A DNA stretch of 64,000 bases from an uncultured Nitrospira sp. (GCA_902500995.1 CABVSR010000003.1:124001-188000); one strand, 5' to 3'; numbered from the stretch's first letter, positions 25,929 through 34,861 are shown. Program-made: numbers and translations. Notes: generated by a model not told the origin, from the sequence alone.

Positions 25929-27467
25929 ATGGCGTATCGACACGAGCGCAGGAAAGTGCTGTCCGTACTCGCAGTGACTACCATGGTTGCTGCCACATTC
26001 TTGTCCGGTGGCTTACCGACCCGGGGCGATCAGGCCGAGGCGGCTAGTGTTCCGCCGGCGTTCGCTCAAGGGTTTTCTGAAATCGTGAAGGCTGTCACGC
26101 CTGCAGTCGTGAACATCGCGGTGACGGGTGGAGGAGAAGGGCGCCGGGAAGGGCGCCGTCAACTTCCTCCTGGTGGCCCCTTCGGCGGTCCGCCTCCCGG
26201 CCCCGGTGGGCCCGGTGATGAGCCCCCCGGCATGGAACCACCCGGTGGTCCCGGAGGTCCTCCCGGCGGCGGGCCCCATCGCCCCGAGCAAAGCGCAGGG
26301 TCCGGCGTGATCCTCGATTCGAATGGGTATATCGTCACCAATAATCACGTGGTTGAAGGCGCCACCCAAATTACGGTCACCCTGTCTGATCGCCGCGAAT
26401 TCCCCGCCAAGATCATCGGCACCGATCCCAAGACGGATTTGGCCATCATCAAGATCGAAGCGAAAGATCTCAGCTCCATGAAGTGGGCGGATTATGACGA
26501 ACTGCAGGTCGGCGATGTGGTGCTTGCCGTGGGCAGTCCGTTCGGGCTCAGTTCGACCGTCACCCTCGGCATCATCAGCGCCTTGGGCCGCGGGAACGTG
26601 GGCATCGCCGACTATGAAGATTTTATTCAAACCGATGCGGCCATCAACCCGGGGAATTCAGGCGGGGCGTTGGTCAATATGCAAGGCAAGTTGATCGGCA
26701 TTAACACCGCGATTTTCTCCCGCACGGGCGGATCGGAAGGGATCGGATTTGCCATCCCCAGCAGCATTGCGACGGATATCGTCGAGAGTTTGACGAAGAC
26801 CGGCAAGGTGGTGCGTGGATGGATGGGGGTGGCGATTCAGGAGATTACCCCGGCATTGGCAAAATCCTTCAAGCTCCCGGAACAGCGCAAGGGCGTGTTG
26901 ATCAGCGACGTCAATGAGAACGGGCCGTCTCATACGGCGGGCATGCGGCGCGGTGATGTGGTCATTTCCTTCAACGGCAAGGAAGTGCAAAGTGTGAGTC
27001 AACTGCGCAACCTGGTCGCGCGTATGGGGGTCGGTAAGGATGCCGACATCAAGATCCTGCGTGAAGGCAAAGAGCAGGTGCTGAAGGTGAAAGTGGCTGA
27101 ACGCCCGTCGGACGAAGTGCTGGCGAAACGTGAGCCTGCTCCTTCTGCTGCGCCGTCCGAGACGGTGAAGCCGCCCGACAATGTCTTGGCGGCACTGCGC
27201 GTCCAGTTGCTGGATGCCGCGATGCAGAGCCAGTTGAACATTCCGGCCAAAACCACGGGGGTCGTGGTCAGCTCCGTCGAGGCAGGAAGCGCCGCGGAGG
27301 CGGCGGGATTGCAGCGCGGGGACGTCATTCAGGAAGTGAACCACGAAGTGGTCAAGAGCCTCGACGATTACCAAAAGGCGTCAGCCAAGGTGAAAAAAGA
27401 CGAAATGGTCGTGCTCCTGCTGAGCCGGCAGGGCAACAATCTTTTCGTAGCCGTCAATCCGAAGTAA
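25929..27467 (+). CDS. degP: Periplasmic serine protease of the DegP/HtrA family
   Basis: Envelope quality-control protease and chaperone of 512 residues. A signal peptide (about 1-38) is followed by a trypsin-like domain with catalytic His140 (TNNHVVEG), Asp170 (KTDLAII) and Ser244 (NPGNSGGA), then two PDZ domains (about 285-385 and 425-510). Between the signal region and the catalytic core, at residues about 74-122, sits a Pro/Gly-rich insertion made of GGP/PPG repeats in place of the usual Gln-rich LA loop. AGAGGAG precedes the ATG. A separate unit is likely, with tatC 88 bases downstream. Confidence 0.94.
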   Translation: MAYRHERRKVLSVLAVTTMVAATFLSGGLPTRGDQAEAASVPPAFAQGFSEIVKAVTPAVVNIAVTGGGEGRREGRRQLPPGGPFGGPPPGPGGPGDEPPGMEPPGGPGGPPGGGPHRPEQSAGSGVILDSNGYIVTNNHVVEGATQITVTLSDRREFPAKIIGTDPKTDLAIIKIEAKDLSSMKWADYDELQVGDVVLAVGSPFGLSSTVTLGIISALGRGNVGIADYEDFIQTDAAINPGNSGGALVNMQGKLIGINTAIFSRTGGSEGIGFAIPSSIATDIVESLTKTGKVVRGWMGVAIQEITPALAKSFKLPEQRKGVLISDVNENGPSHTAGMRRGDVVISFNGKEVQSVSQLRNLVARMGVGKDADIKILREGKEQVLKVKVAERPSDEVLAKREPAPSAAPSETVKPPDNVLAALRVQLLDAAMQSQLNIPAKTTGVVVSSVEAGSAAEAAGLQRGDVIQEVNHEVVKSLDDYQKASAKVKKDEMVVLLLSRQGNNLFVAVNPK

Positions 27468-27555
27468 GGCCTTGATGAAGGAACGATCCGTCGGGTGTGC
27501 GGGACTGTGTCCTGCTCGCCCGGCGGAGCGCCTCGCATCAAGTTTGTGAACAGGC

Positions 27556-28503
27556 ATGGCTGACGGGTTCAAGTTTCAAGAGTGGCTGCAAGACACGGTC
27601 TTTAAGCCGCTTGAAGATAAAAAAATGCCGGTCATGGAGCACTTGGTTGAGCTCCAGGTCCGGCTGACCCGTGCGGTCATCATCACGGCGATCATATTTG
27701 TCGGCACCTTCTTCTATGCCGATACCCTGGTGAAGTGGATCAGGGTTCCTTTGCAGAATATGTTCGTGCCCGGGTCGCTCTCCTGGGTTCCCACGGATCT
27801 TCCTACCGTCCCCTTCGTATTTCTCGCGCCGGCTGAAGCCTTGTGGCAGAACGTCAAGGTAGCAGGGCTGTTTGCGCTGGTGCTCGGCACCCCCTATATC
27901 CTCATCGAGTTCTGGCATTTCGTGGTGCCGGGGTTGCACGCGCAGGAACGGAGGTTTGTCGGGCCGTTTGTGATTTTGAGCACCCTGGCGTTTTATCTCG
28001 GCTTGTTGTTTTCATTCTTTTTCGTGCTGCCGTTCGCGTTGAACTTTTTGATTTCGTACGGCGTCAATGCCGGATTTATTCCGCAACTCTCGATTGCGCA
28101 ATACGTCGGCTTCGCCCTGTGGTTTCTGCTGGTCTTCGGTCTCATTTTTGAAGTGCCGCTGGTGATTACGTTGCTCGCCAAGCTCGGGTGGGTGGATGCA
28201 CCGCTGCTGAAACGGTATCGCAAGTGGGCCTTCCTGACGGCGTTTATTTTCGCCGCGATTCTCACCCCGACGCCGGATCCTTTCAACCAGTGCCTCATGG
28301 CCTTGCCCATGTACATTTTTTATGAAGTCGGCATCGTGAGCGCGGGCATTTTCAACAAGAAGAAGGCTGACGCTCAGGAAGAGACATTGGTGCCGGCGGT
28401 GGTCGCGGCGGGACCGACCCTCTCGAAAACGGGGCCGTCCCTGGCGTCAGGCGGTGGAGATGACGACTATGTCGGTGTGCCGACCGGCGGTGGGCGACGG
28501 TGA
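27556..28503 (+). CDS. tatC: Twin-arginine translocase subunit TatC
   Basis: Inner-membrane receptor for folded, twin-arginine-tagged proteins, 315 residues with six membrane helices. The N-terminal MPVMEHLVELQVRLTRAVI matches the conserved HLxELRxR segment with Gln in place of the first Arg. The EFWHFVVPGLHAQERR loop and LTPTPDPFNQ before the last helices are TatC hallmarks. A C-terminal soluble tail of about 45 residues, rich in Gly and Ser, is longer than in E. coli. No tatA or tatB lies in the window. Molybdoenzyme genes downstream (moeA, mobB) suit Tat export of cofactor-loaded enzymes. Confidence 0.93.
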   Translation: MADGFKFQEWLQDTVFKPLEDKKMPVMEHLVELQVRLTRAVIITAIIFVGTFFYADTLVKWIRVPLQNMFVPGSLSWVPTDLPTVPFVFLAPAEALWQNVKVAGLFALVLGTPYILIEFWHFVVPGLHAQERRFVGPFVILSTLAFYLGLLFSFFFVLPFALNFLISYGVNAGFIPQLSIAQYVGFALWFLLVFGLIFEVPLVITLLAKLGWVDAPLLKRYRKWAFLTAFIFAAILTPTPDPFNQCLMALPMYIFYEVGIVSAGIFNKKKADAQEETLVPAVVAAGPTLSKTGPSLASGGGDDDYVGVPTGGGRR

Positions 28504-28583
28504 GCGGGAGAGAACTTCAGCAAGGCGGCGAAAGGATGCTTTCGTCTTGGGCAGCATGATCTACGTTGTACGAGGAGTCTAGG

Positions 28584-29540
28584 ATGCCACGCGAGTTACA
28601 CGTCATTTCACAACCCGGTTCCAACAGCAGCGGCGATGCCTGCACCTACATGTGGGCCTGCGCCATTTGCGACGAAAACGAAACCTGTCAAAAGGACAAG
28701 GAAGGCCACAGCCGGTGGCTGGTCGCAAAACGCATGGAACGGATCGAATATAAAGTGCTCGTCATGAGCAACAAGGGCGGAGTGGGAAAGAGCACCTGTA
28801 CCACGAACCTCGCCGTCAGCCTCGCGTTGAAGGGCTGGCATGTCGGCATTTGCGACATGGATATCCACGGCCCCAATATTCCGAAGATGGTCGGGGCGGA
28901 GGGACAAAAGCTGAAGATCAGCACATCGGGCGGGATCATCCCGTTTCAGGCCTACAATATGAAAATCGCCTCGATGTCGTTCCTGTTGCAGAATTCCGAT
29001 GATCCCATCATCTGGCGCGACGCGTATAAGTATGAATTCATCAACCAGTTGCTGGGAGGAGTGGAGTGGCAGGATCTGAATTTCCTGTTGATCGATCTCC
29101 CTCCGGGGACCGGCAATGAGTCCGTGACCACCATCGACCTTCTGGGCGGTGTCAGCGGGGCGGTCATCATTACGACGCCGCAAGAGGTGGCCCTGCTCGA
29201 TTCCCGTAAGTCCGTCACGTTCTGCAAGGACAGCGAAGTGCCGATCATCGGCATCGTGGAAAATATGAGCGGGTTGGAATGTCCCCACTGCCACAAAGAA
29301 GTGAATGTCTTCCGCAAGGGCGGGGGAGAGGCCTCGGCGGCTGACATGGGTGTTCCGTTCCTGGGACGTATTCCGCTCGATCCCGAAGTGGTCACGCAAA
29401 GTGATGCGGGCGAACCGTTCGCCCTGTTCAACTCCGATGCGGCCACCGCTCAGGCCTATCATGATATTGCCAACCAGGTGGAAGCCTTTTGCAAGAAAAG
29501 CGGGTCGCTGATAAAGCCGGCGCCGCGGCAGCCACATTGA
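28584..29540 (+). CDS. mrp: Mrp/NBP35-type P-loop ATPase, Fe-S cluster carrier
   Basis: Cytoplasmic Fe-S cluster scaffold or carrier ATPase of 318 residues. The deviant Walker A motif K64-GGVGKST71 and DMDIHGPNIPKMVG are diagnostic of Mrp/ApbC. An N-terminal extension carries Cys20, Cys26, Cys29 and Cys35, spaced as in eukaryotic NBP35, which binds a stable [4Fe-4S] cluster. A C-terminal ECPHCHK supplies the CxxC of the bridging cluster. I chose the ATG at 28584 with GAGGAG upstream over an in-frame TTG at 28566. It precedes moeA by 14 bases, suggesting a role in maturing Mo/Fe-S enzymes. Confidence 0.9.
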   Translation: MPRELHVISQPGSNSSGDACTYMWACAICDENETCQKDKEGHSRWLVAKRMERIEYKVLVMSNKGGVGKSTCTTNLAVSLALKGWHVGICDMDIHGPNIPKMVGAEGQKLKISTSGGIIPFQAYNMKIASMSFLLQNSDDPIIWRDAYKYEFINQLLGGVEWQDLNFLLIDLPPGTGNESVTTIDLLGGVSGAVIITTPQEVALLDSRKSVTFCKDSEVPIIGIVENMSGLECPHCHKEVNVFRKGGGEASAADMGVPFLGRIPLDPEVVTQSDAGEPFALFNSDAATAQAYHDIANQVEAFCKKSGSLIKPAPRQPH

Positions 29541-29554
29541 TGGGACGGTGACGT

Positions 29555-30853
29555 GTGAAATCTGCCGATGCGACAGTCGGATTGACGCCGCTGCATGAAG
29601 CCCAGCGCATTGTGCTGGATTCGGCTACTCCATTGGGACTGGAGAAGGTCTCGATCATGGACGCCTTGGGCCGCGTGCTGGGGGAAGACATCGTCGCGGA
29701 ACGATCGAACCCGCCGTGGGACAATTCCGCGATGGATGGGTTTGCGGTGCGAGCTGAAGATATTGCCCAGGAACATGCGATCTCCAAGCCCGTCACGTTA
29801 ACGGTCATTGAAGATGTGCCGGCGGGGAAGATGCCCACCAAGTCGGTGGAAAAGGGACAGGCCATTCGCATCATGACGGGAGCGCCGATCCCCGCCGGGG
29901 CCGATACCGTCATCAAGGTCGAAGATACCGAGCATACGCCCGATTCCGTGCGTGTTTTCAAGGCCGAACCTCGCGGTTCGAATATCCGCCCGCAGGGGGA
30001 GGATGTGCAAAAAGGCGATTGCATCATTCCCAAGGGTACGCAGATCCGGTCCGGCGAGGCGGGTATGCTGGCGATTTTGGCGAAGTCTTTTGTGCTGGTC
30101 TACCAGCGCCCGCGCGTCGCCATTTTGTCCACCGGCGATGAACTTGCGGACTTGGATGAACGTTTCAGCGAAGAAAAAATTATCAACTCGAATAGTTACG
30201 GCATTGCGGCGGCGGTGCAAGAAGCCGGCGGCGTGCCGATCTTGCTCGGCATTGCCCGGGATACCCCAACCGCGTTGAAAGAAAAAATTTCTCACGGGTT
30301 GAACGCCGATATTCTCGTGCTGTCCGGCGGGGTGTCGATGGGCGATTACGACTTCACGAAAGCGGTGTTTCGCGACCTGGGCGCCGAGATGAATTTCTGG
30401 AAATTGGCCATCCGGCCAGGCCAGCCGCTCGCCTTCGGCAAGATTCAGGGCAAACTGGCCTTCGGGCTGCCGGGAAATCCTGTGTCCTCGATGGTCACCT
30501 TTGAACAATTGGTGCGCCCGGCCATGCTGAAATTGTCCGGCTTGCGGAGTTATGGCCGCCCGCTGCTTGAGGCGATCTTTCAGGAGAAATTCTCCAAGCG
30601 GACCGACCGCCGCCACTTCCTGCGCGGGGTGCTCTGGCGCGAGGACGGAGTGTTCAAAGTCAGGACGACCGGCGACCAGGGTTCCGGCATCCTGACCTCC
30701 CTGGTCAAAGCCAACTGCTTGATCGATATTCCGGTCGAGGTGGAACGTCTGTCTCCCGGTGATCCGGTGACCGTGCAACTGCTGAGCGGATCGGTGTGGC
30801 TGGATCAGGCCGCTCCGGCTGCATCGGCAGGCCACCGCCCCTCCTGCTGCTGA
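29555..30853 (+). CDS. moeA: Molybdopterin molybdenumtransferase MoeA
   Basis: Inserts molybdate into adenylated molybdopterin, 432 residues, cytoplasmic. PWDNSAMDGFAVRAEDI, RIMTGAPIPAGADTVI, STGDEL, LSGGVSMGDYDF and GLPGNPVSSMVTFE are classical MoeA motifs in order. The start is a GTG. It lies between the NBP35-type ATPase and mobB and forms a molybdenum-cofactor operon. In a nitrite oxidiser the main client would be nitrite oxidoreductase; that is inference. Confidence 0.95.
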   Translation: MKSADATVGLTPLHEAQRIVLDSATPLGLEKVSIMDALGRVLGEDIVAERSNPPWDNSAMDGFAVRAEDIAQEHAISKPVTLTVIEDVPAGKMPTKSVEKGQAIRIMTGAPIPAGADTVIKVEDTEHTPDSVRVFKAEPRGSNIRPQGEDVQKGDCIIPKGTQIRSGEAGMLAILAKSFVLVYQRPRVAILSTGDELADLDERFSEEKIINSNSYGIAAAVQEAGGVPILLGIARDTPTALKEKISHGLNADILVLSGGVSMGDYDFTKAVFRDLGAEMNFWKLAIRPGQPLAFGKIQGKLAFGLPGNPVSSMVTFEQLVRPAMLKLSGLRSYGRPLLEAIFQEKFSKRTDRRHFLRGVLWREDGVFKVRTTGDQGSGILTSLVKANCLIDIPVEVERLSPGDPVTVQLLSGSVWLDQAAPAASAGHRPSCC

Positions 30854-30874
30854 AGCCGCGAAAGGAACGTTGTC

Positions 30875-31384
30875 ATGTCCGTGCCCATCCTGTCATTTGT
30901 CGGCCGATCCAACAGCGGCAAGACCACGTTGATTGAGCGCGTGATCCCGGAGTTGGTGCGGGCGGGGTATAAGGTGGCGACGGTCAAACATGCCGGCCAT
31001 GGATTCGATTTGGATACCGAGGGGAAAGACAGTTGGCGGCACAAGCAAGCCGGAGCGAGCAGCGTGGTGATCATTTCGAAGAGCAGTCTGGCGATGTTCG
31101 CCGACGTGTCGGATCATATGAATGTCGAGGATGTGCGCGAGCGATATCTCGATTCCTCCTATGATCTGATCCTGGCCGAGGGGTGGCGGAGTGAAGGGTA
31201 TCCGAAGATCGTCGTCGTGCGCGACCAGATCGGCGAGGTACCGGTCTCACAAGACGGCCTGCTGGCGGTGGTGTCCAACAAACCGGTGGAAACCTCGGTG
31301 CCGCTGCTGGATCCCGATGATGTGGCGGCGGTGGCGGCCTTGATCATCCGTCATTTCCCCAAGCCGCAACGGGATGATGCGTAG
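30875..31384 (+). CDS. mobB: Molybdopterin-guanine dinucleotide biosynthesis adapter MobB
   Basis: GTP-binding accessory protein of 169 residues that helps MobA make the bis-MGD cofactor. The P-loop GRSNSGKTTLIE lies at about residues 8-19. TVKHAGHGFDLDTEGKDSWRH carries the conserved HxxHxxDxxxxGKDS pattern of MobB. It starts 21 bases after moeA and overlaps the following cytochrome gene by 11 bases. No mobA is in the window. Confidence 0.92.
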   Translation: MSVPILSFVGRSNSGKTTLIERVIPELVRAGYKVATVKHAGHGFDLDTEGKDSWRHKQAGASSVVIISKSSLAMFADVSDHMNVEDVRERYLDSSYDLILAEGWRSEGYPKIVVVRDQIGEVPVSQDGLLAVVSNKPVETSVPLLDPDDVAAVAALIIRHFPKPQRDDA

Positions 31385-32081
31385 ACCTCGCGCCATTGTG
31401 TTCGGGGCGATCCTGGCCGGCGCAGTGGCTTTCGGGGGAGTTGCGGTTCCGCTGACCAACCATCCGAAATTCTGTGCCAGCTGCCATACGATCCGACCGG
31501 CCTATGAAAGCTGGCTGCAATCCTCCCACAAAGAGGTGGAATGTGTGGCCTGTCATGTCAGGCCTGGTGTGGTCGGCTGGTTGCACGATAAGGCATGGCA
31601 CGGGACGAGGGATGTGGCGATTTATCTGTTCGGCAAACCGACCGAGCCCCACAATCTGCGGGCGGAGGTCGATTCCGCCGTGTGTCTCGGGTGCCACCGG
31701 AACATCCTGCGCGTGTCGGAAGTCGCCCCTCGTGATCTGCCGGCGCCCGTCAAGGACGTGGGCCTCATCATGAGCCACCGGAAACACATGACGGCGTTTG
31801 AGCACCGTGCGCAAGGCGAGGGCTGCACCACATGCCACGCCGCAGTGGTGCATGAACAGCCGATCAAAGGGTATCCGATCGTGATTCCCCGCGGGCATGT
31901 CTCGGCCGATAGTCGCCCGTGGAACTCGACCCATCCGGAAGGCTCGGTCTTGCACAAGCGGGCGCAGGCGGATTGCTTTCGATGCCACGATAACAAGACC
32001 GAATATGAAGGACGAGTGCTAAGCCGCAAGTGCGAAACGTGCCATCTGCCTGAAAAACTCTCGGAATTCCTGTCGTTCTAG
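31374..32081 (+). CDS. Membrane-anchored six-heme cytochrome c, NapC/NirT-like
   Basis: Predicted periplasm-facing multiheme cytochrome of 235 residues with one N-terminal membrane anchor (about 7-27). Six CXXCH motifs are visible: CASCH (34-38), CVACH (57-61), CLGCH, CTTCH, CFRCH and CETCH. NapC/NirT proteins normally have four hemes and pass quinol electrons to periplasmic reductases; six in this length is closer to the NrfH/NapC-like DmsE or small-tetraheme variants. It overlaps mobB, which links electron transfer to molybdoenzyme assembly. A second ATG at 31377 is an equally possible start. Confidence 0.87.
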   Translation: MMRRPRAIVFGAILAGAVAFGGVAVPLTNHPKFCASCHTIRPAYESWLQSSHKEVECVACHVRPGVVGWLHDKAWHGTRDVAIYLFGKPTEPHNLRAEVDSAVCLGCHRNILRVSEVAPRDLPAPVKDVGLIMSHRKHMTAFEHRAQGEGCTTCHAAVVHEQPIKGYPIVIPRGHVSADSRPWNSTHPEGSVLHKRAQADCFRCHDNKTEYEGRVLSRKCETCHLPEKLSEFLSF

Positions 32082-32101
32082 TCCACGGAACCATCCGCCC
32101 C

Positions 32102-32830
32102 ATGTCAACGCCGGTCGTCCAAGTACGTAATTTGAGCAAACAATTCGGCGGATTTACCGCCGTAGACGGCATTTCCTTCGATATCGGGCGGGGTGAAATC
32201 CTCGGCTTGTTGGGCCCCAATGGCGCCGGGAAAACCACCACGTTTCAGATGATGTTGGGTCTGGTGACGCCCACCTCCGGCTCGATCCGGATGTTCGGTC
32301 TCGACTTGCAGTCGAATCGGGAAGCGATCCTCCAGCAGGTCAACTTTTCCTCCACGTATATCTCGCTGCCGTTTTCCCTGACGGTGGAGGAAAATCTGCG
32401 AGTCGTCGCCCGATTGTACGGCATGGCGGATATCGCGGCCCGGGTCGATGATATGGTAAAGAAATTGGAGATGGACGCATGGCGGCACAAGCTGACGCGC
32501 AAGCTCTCCTCAGGGCAAATGACCCGTTTGACGCTGGCCAAGGCGCTGCTGACGGAACCCAAGGTCCTGTTCCTGGATGAACCGACGGCGAGTCTGGATC
32601 CTGACATCGCTCATAAGATCCGCGCCATCCTGTTGGAAGAACGGCAGGCGACCGGGCTCAGCATTCTATATACCTCGCACAATATGCGGGAAATGGAAGA
32701 AATGTCGGATCGCATTATTTTCCTGCAACGGGGAAAGATTGTCGCGGAAGGCACGGCCAAGGACATCGCGGACCGATTCGGTCAGGCAGACCTGGAGGAC
32801 GTGTTCTTGAAACTCGCGCGCGAGCAGTAG
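32102..32830 (+). CDS. ABC transporter ATP-binding protein (ABC-2 exporter type)
   Basis: Cytoplasmic ATPase of 242 residues. Walker A GPNGAGKTT near residue 39, signature LSSGQMTRLTLAKALL, Walker B VLFLDEPTASLD and switch His in YTSHNM are intact. The family pairs with ABC-2 permeases such as those for drugs, Na+, or the NosFY copper-site system. The matching permease lies two genes downstream at 33355, with a small membrane protein between them. It begins 20 bases after the six-heme cytochrome, so the whole moeA-to-oxygenase stretch may be one transcript. Confidence 0.9.
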   Translation: MSTPVVQVRNLSKQFGGFTAVDGISFDIGRGEILGLLGPNGAGKTTTFQMMLGLVTPTSGSIRMFGLDLQSNREAILQQVNFSSTYISLPFSLTVEENLRVVARLYGMADIAARVDDMVKKLEMDAWRHKLTRKLSSGQMTRLTLAKALLTEPKVLFLDEPTASLDPDIAHKIRAILLEERQATGLSILYTSHNMREMEEMSDRIIFLQRGKIVAEGTAKDIADRFGQADLEDVFLKLAREQ

Positions 32831-32844
32831 CGGCCCGGGATGTA

Positions 32845-33348
32845 GTGACGGGCAAGGGAGTAGGCGTCGTCATGGTTGATGCAGGATTGTCATTGGGCGT
32901 GGGCCTCCTGGGCGGCGGCCTCACTCTGATGCTGGCATGGGGATTGTTGTGGCTCGTCGTCGGCGCGATCGGATTGGCGCGGCAGACGAGCGGGTGGCCG
33001 ATTTTCATAAGCAGTGTCAGTAGCACCGCGCTGGCGGGAGGAGGCCTGGCGCTGCTGTATTGGGCCGTCGATGCGGCGCGGCTCACCAGTCCGGCGTTTC
33101 ATGCCGGGTTGGGGGCAATCCCGCTGGCGCTCCTTGCGGCCGCAGCCTGCCGTTTGCAAGACGGCCGGCGCATCGGTCCGGCCTTCGTGGAGGGGAGCCG
33201 CTTGATGTTGCATCAGCTGCTCGGCTCGCATCAGGAAGCGGGCGGGTGCGGACATTGCCACGAACAGCCGGTTGAGGAGCATCCTTGTCACAACAAACCC
33301 TGTTTCGAACCGTCCTGTCACGAGAAGCCTTGCGAAGGGAAGCTCTAG
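32845..33348 (+). CDS. Small membrane protein with Cys/His-rich, CXXCH-containing tail
   Basis: Unknown protein of 167 residues with three hydrophobic segments (about 12-42, 50-72 and 84-104) and a polar tail. The last 40 residues (128-167) hold six Cys and six His, including CGHCH at 135-139, which matches a c-type heme motif, and two copies of a (P/S)CHxKPC unit. It sits between the ATPase and permease of an ABC exporter, 14 and 6 bases from its neighbours. A metal- or heme-handling accessory is likely. GTG at 32845 or ATG at 32872 could be the start; the latter has GGGAG further upstream. Confidence 0.7.
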   Translation: MTGKGVGVVMVDAGLSLGVGLLGGGLTLMLAWGLLWLVVGAIGLARQTSGWPIFISSVSSTALAGGGLALLYWAVDAARLTSPAFHAGLGAIPLALLAAAACRLQDGRRIGPAFVEGSRLMLHQLLGSHQEAGGCGHCHEQPVEEHPCHNKPCFEPSCHEKPCEGKL

Positions 33349-33354
33349 CAGACG

Positions 33355-34146
33355 ATGGCCTACCACCGTATTGCGGCTTTGGTCATCCGCCATGTGTATC
33401 TCTACCGCCGCAGCCTGCCGCGGGTGATGGAGATCATCTATTGGCCGTTTTTGGATCTGGTGGTGTGGGGTTTTATCACGGTCTATCTCGCGACGTTTCA
33501 AGGGCAGATGCCGGCGGTCGTCACGTTTTTGCTCGGCGCGCTGATCCTCTGGGACGTGTTGTTTCGATCGCAGCAGGGGATTACCATTTCGTTTCTCGAA
33601 GAAATATGGGCGCGCAACCTGATGAATCTGTTCGCCAGTCCCCTCACGCCGAGCGAATTTCTCGCGGCGACCATGGTCATGAGCCTGTTCAAGGTGACCG
33701 CCGTGTCGATCGTCATGTCCCTCTGCGCCTGGGTCTTCTATGGGTACAATGTGTTTATCATCGGTCTGTGGCTCATGCCGTTCATCGTCAATCTTGTCTT
33801 GGCCGGGTGGATCATCGGCGTGTTCACCACGTCGCTGATCATGCGGTTCGGGCAGGAGGCGGAGGTGCTCGCCTGGAGCATGGTGTTTTTGTTCCAGCCG
33901 ATCTCCTGCGTGTTCTATCCCATGAACGTCCTTCCGGCCTGGTTGAGGGGAGTGGCCTCCATCAATCCGGCCGCGCATGTGTTCGAGGGAATGCGCGGAT
34001 TGCTCGCGACGCAGGCCGCTCCCTTAAGCCATCTCGGCATGGCGAGCGGATTGAATCTGCTGTATCTCGGGGCGGTGGTGCTCTGGTTTCACCATACATT
34101 CAATGTTTGTAAGGAGCGGGGCTCATTGGTGCGAGTGGGCGAGTAG
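33355..34146 (+). CDS. ABC-2 type transporter permease
   Basis: Inner-membrane permease of 263 residues with six predicted helices, the partner of the ATPase at 32102. The N-terminus YHRIAALVIRHVYLYRRSLP is an amphipathic entry typical of ABC-2 permeases, and the C-terminal part has LSWSMVFLFQPISCVFYP-like sequence seen in polysaccharide and drug exporters. The substrate is not identifiable. The gene begins 6 bases after the Cys/His-tailed protein. Confidence 0.85.
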   Translation: MAYHRIAALVIRHVYLYRRSLPRVMEIIYWPFLDLVVWGFITVYLATFQGQMPAVVTFLLGALILWDVLFRSQQGITISFLEEIWARNLMNLFASPLTPSEFLAATMVMSLFKVTAVSIVMSLCAWVFYGYNVFIIGLWLMPFIVNLVLAGWIIGVFTTSLIMRFGQEAEVLAWSMVFLFQPISCVFYPMNVLPAWLRGVASINPAAHVFEGMRGLLATQAAPLSHLGMASGLNLLYLGAVVLWFHHTFNVCKERGSLVRVGE

Positions 34147-34186
34147 GTGATCCGGCTCTGCCTGTTCGGTTAGCAGGAGTAGATCC

Positions 34187-34861
34187 ATGAAGATTGTGTC
34201 GGGACAAGCCGGTCATGCGGAGACCCCTGCCGGGTTGGAGAGTTTTTCGTTTCACCACACGCCGGTTCTGGTCATCGAGAATTTCTGGTCGGCCGAAGAG
34301 CGAGGCTTGTTTCGGGAGGCGATGGAGCGCGCCAATTGGAATCAGCTCCAAGACATGTCCTACGTCCGCCAGGATTTTCCCAATTCCGGCAACTGGGCGA
34401 AAGCCGAAATTGCCCAGCCACAGGGGCGTCTGCTGCTGAGCCGGTTAGAGTTGCCCTGCATCCAGCACTATATCGAATCGTTTCCCAATATTGTCCGCCG
34501 GCATATGGGGTTCAGCTACTACTCCTATGGTGCCGGTGATTGTTTGTTGACCCATGATGATACGGATCAGGGCCATCCGACCGGCGGGAAGCCGGCGCCT
34601 CGCCGACGCATCGCGCTCGTCAGCTATTTTCACGAACGATGGGACTGTGACTGGGGCGGGGAACTGATGATTTATGCGTCGAGGGGTGAGGGACAAGACG
34701 GGAAACCGGACCTGGCCATCACCCATTGTATCGCCCCGAAACCGGGCTCATTGGTGATGTTCACGGTGCCCCGGTTTCACCGGGTGTGCCGGGTGGATGA
34801 AACGGCCGGGGAGCATCGACGCCTGTCCATCGCCGGGTGGTTCATGACCCAACATGCCTAG
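34187..34861 (+). CDS. 2-oxoglutarate/Fe(II)-dependent oxygenase, prolyl-4-hydroxylase-like
   Basis: Predicted oxygenase of 224 residues with a double-stranded beta-helix core. Iron ligands are His123 and Asp125 in THDDTD and His198 in PRFHRV, with Arg in HRRLSIAGWF to bind 2-oxoglutarate. SYFHERWDCDWGGELMIY is the conserved strand before the distal His, as in 2OG-FeII_Oxy_3 proteins. Protein prolyl or small-molecule hydroxylation are both possible. It lies 40 bases after the ABC permease on the same strand with its own AGGAG site, and converges on the Wzt-like gene. Confidence 0.85.
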   Translation: MKIVSGQAGHAETPAGLESFSFHHTPVLVIENFWSAEERGLFREAMERANWNQLQDMSYVRQDFPNSGNWAKAEIAQPQGRLLLSRLELPCIQHYIESFPNIVRRHMGFSYYSYGAGDCLLTHDDTDQGHPTGGKPAPRRRIALVSYFHERWDCDWGGELMIYASRGEGQDGKPDLAITHCIAPKPGSLVMFTVPRFHRVCRVDETAGEHRRLSIAGWFMTQHA

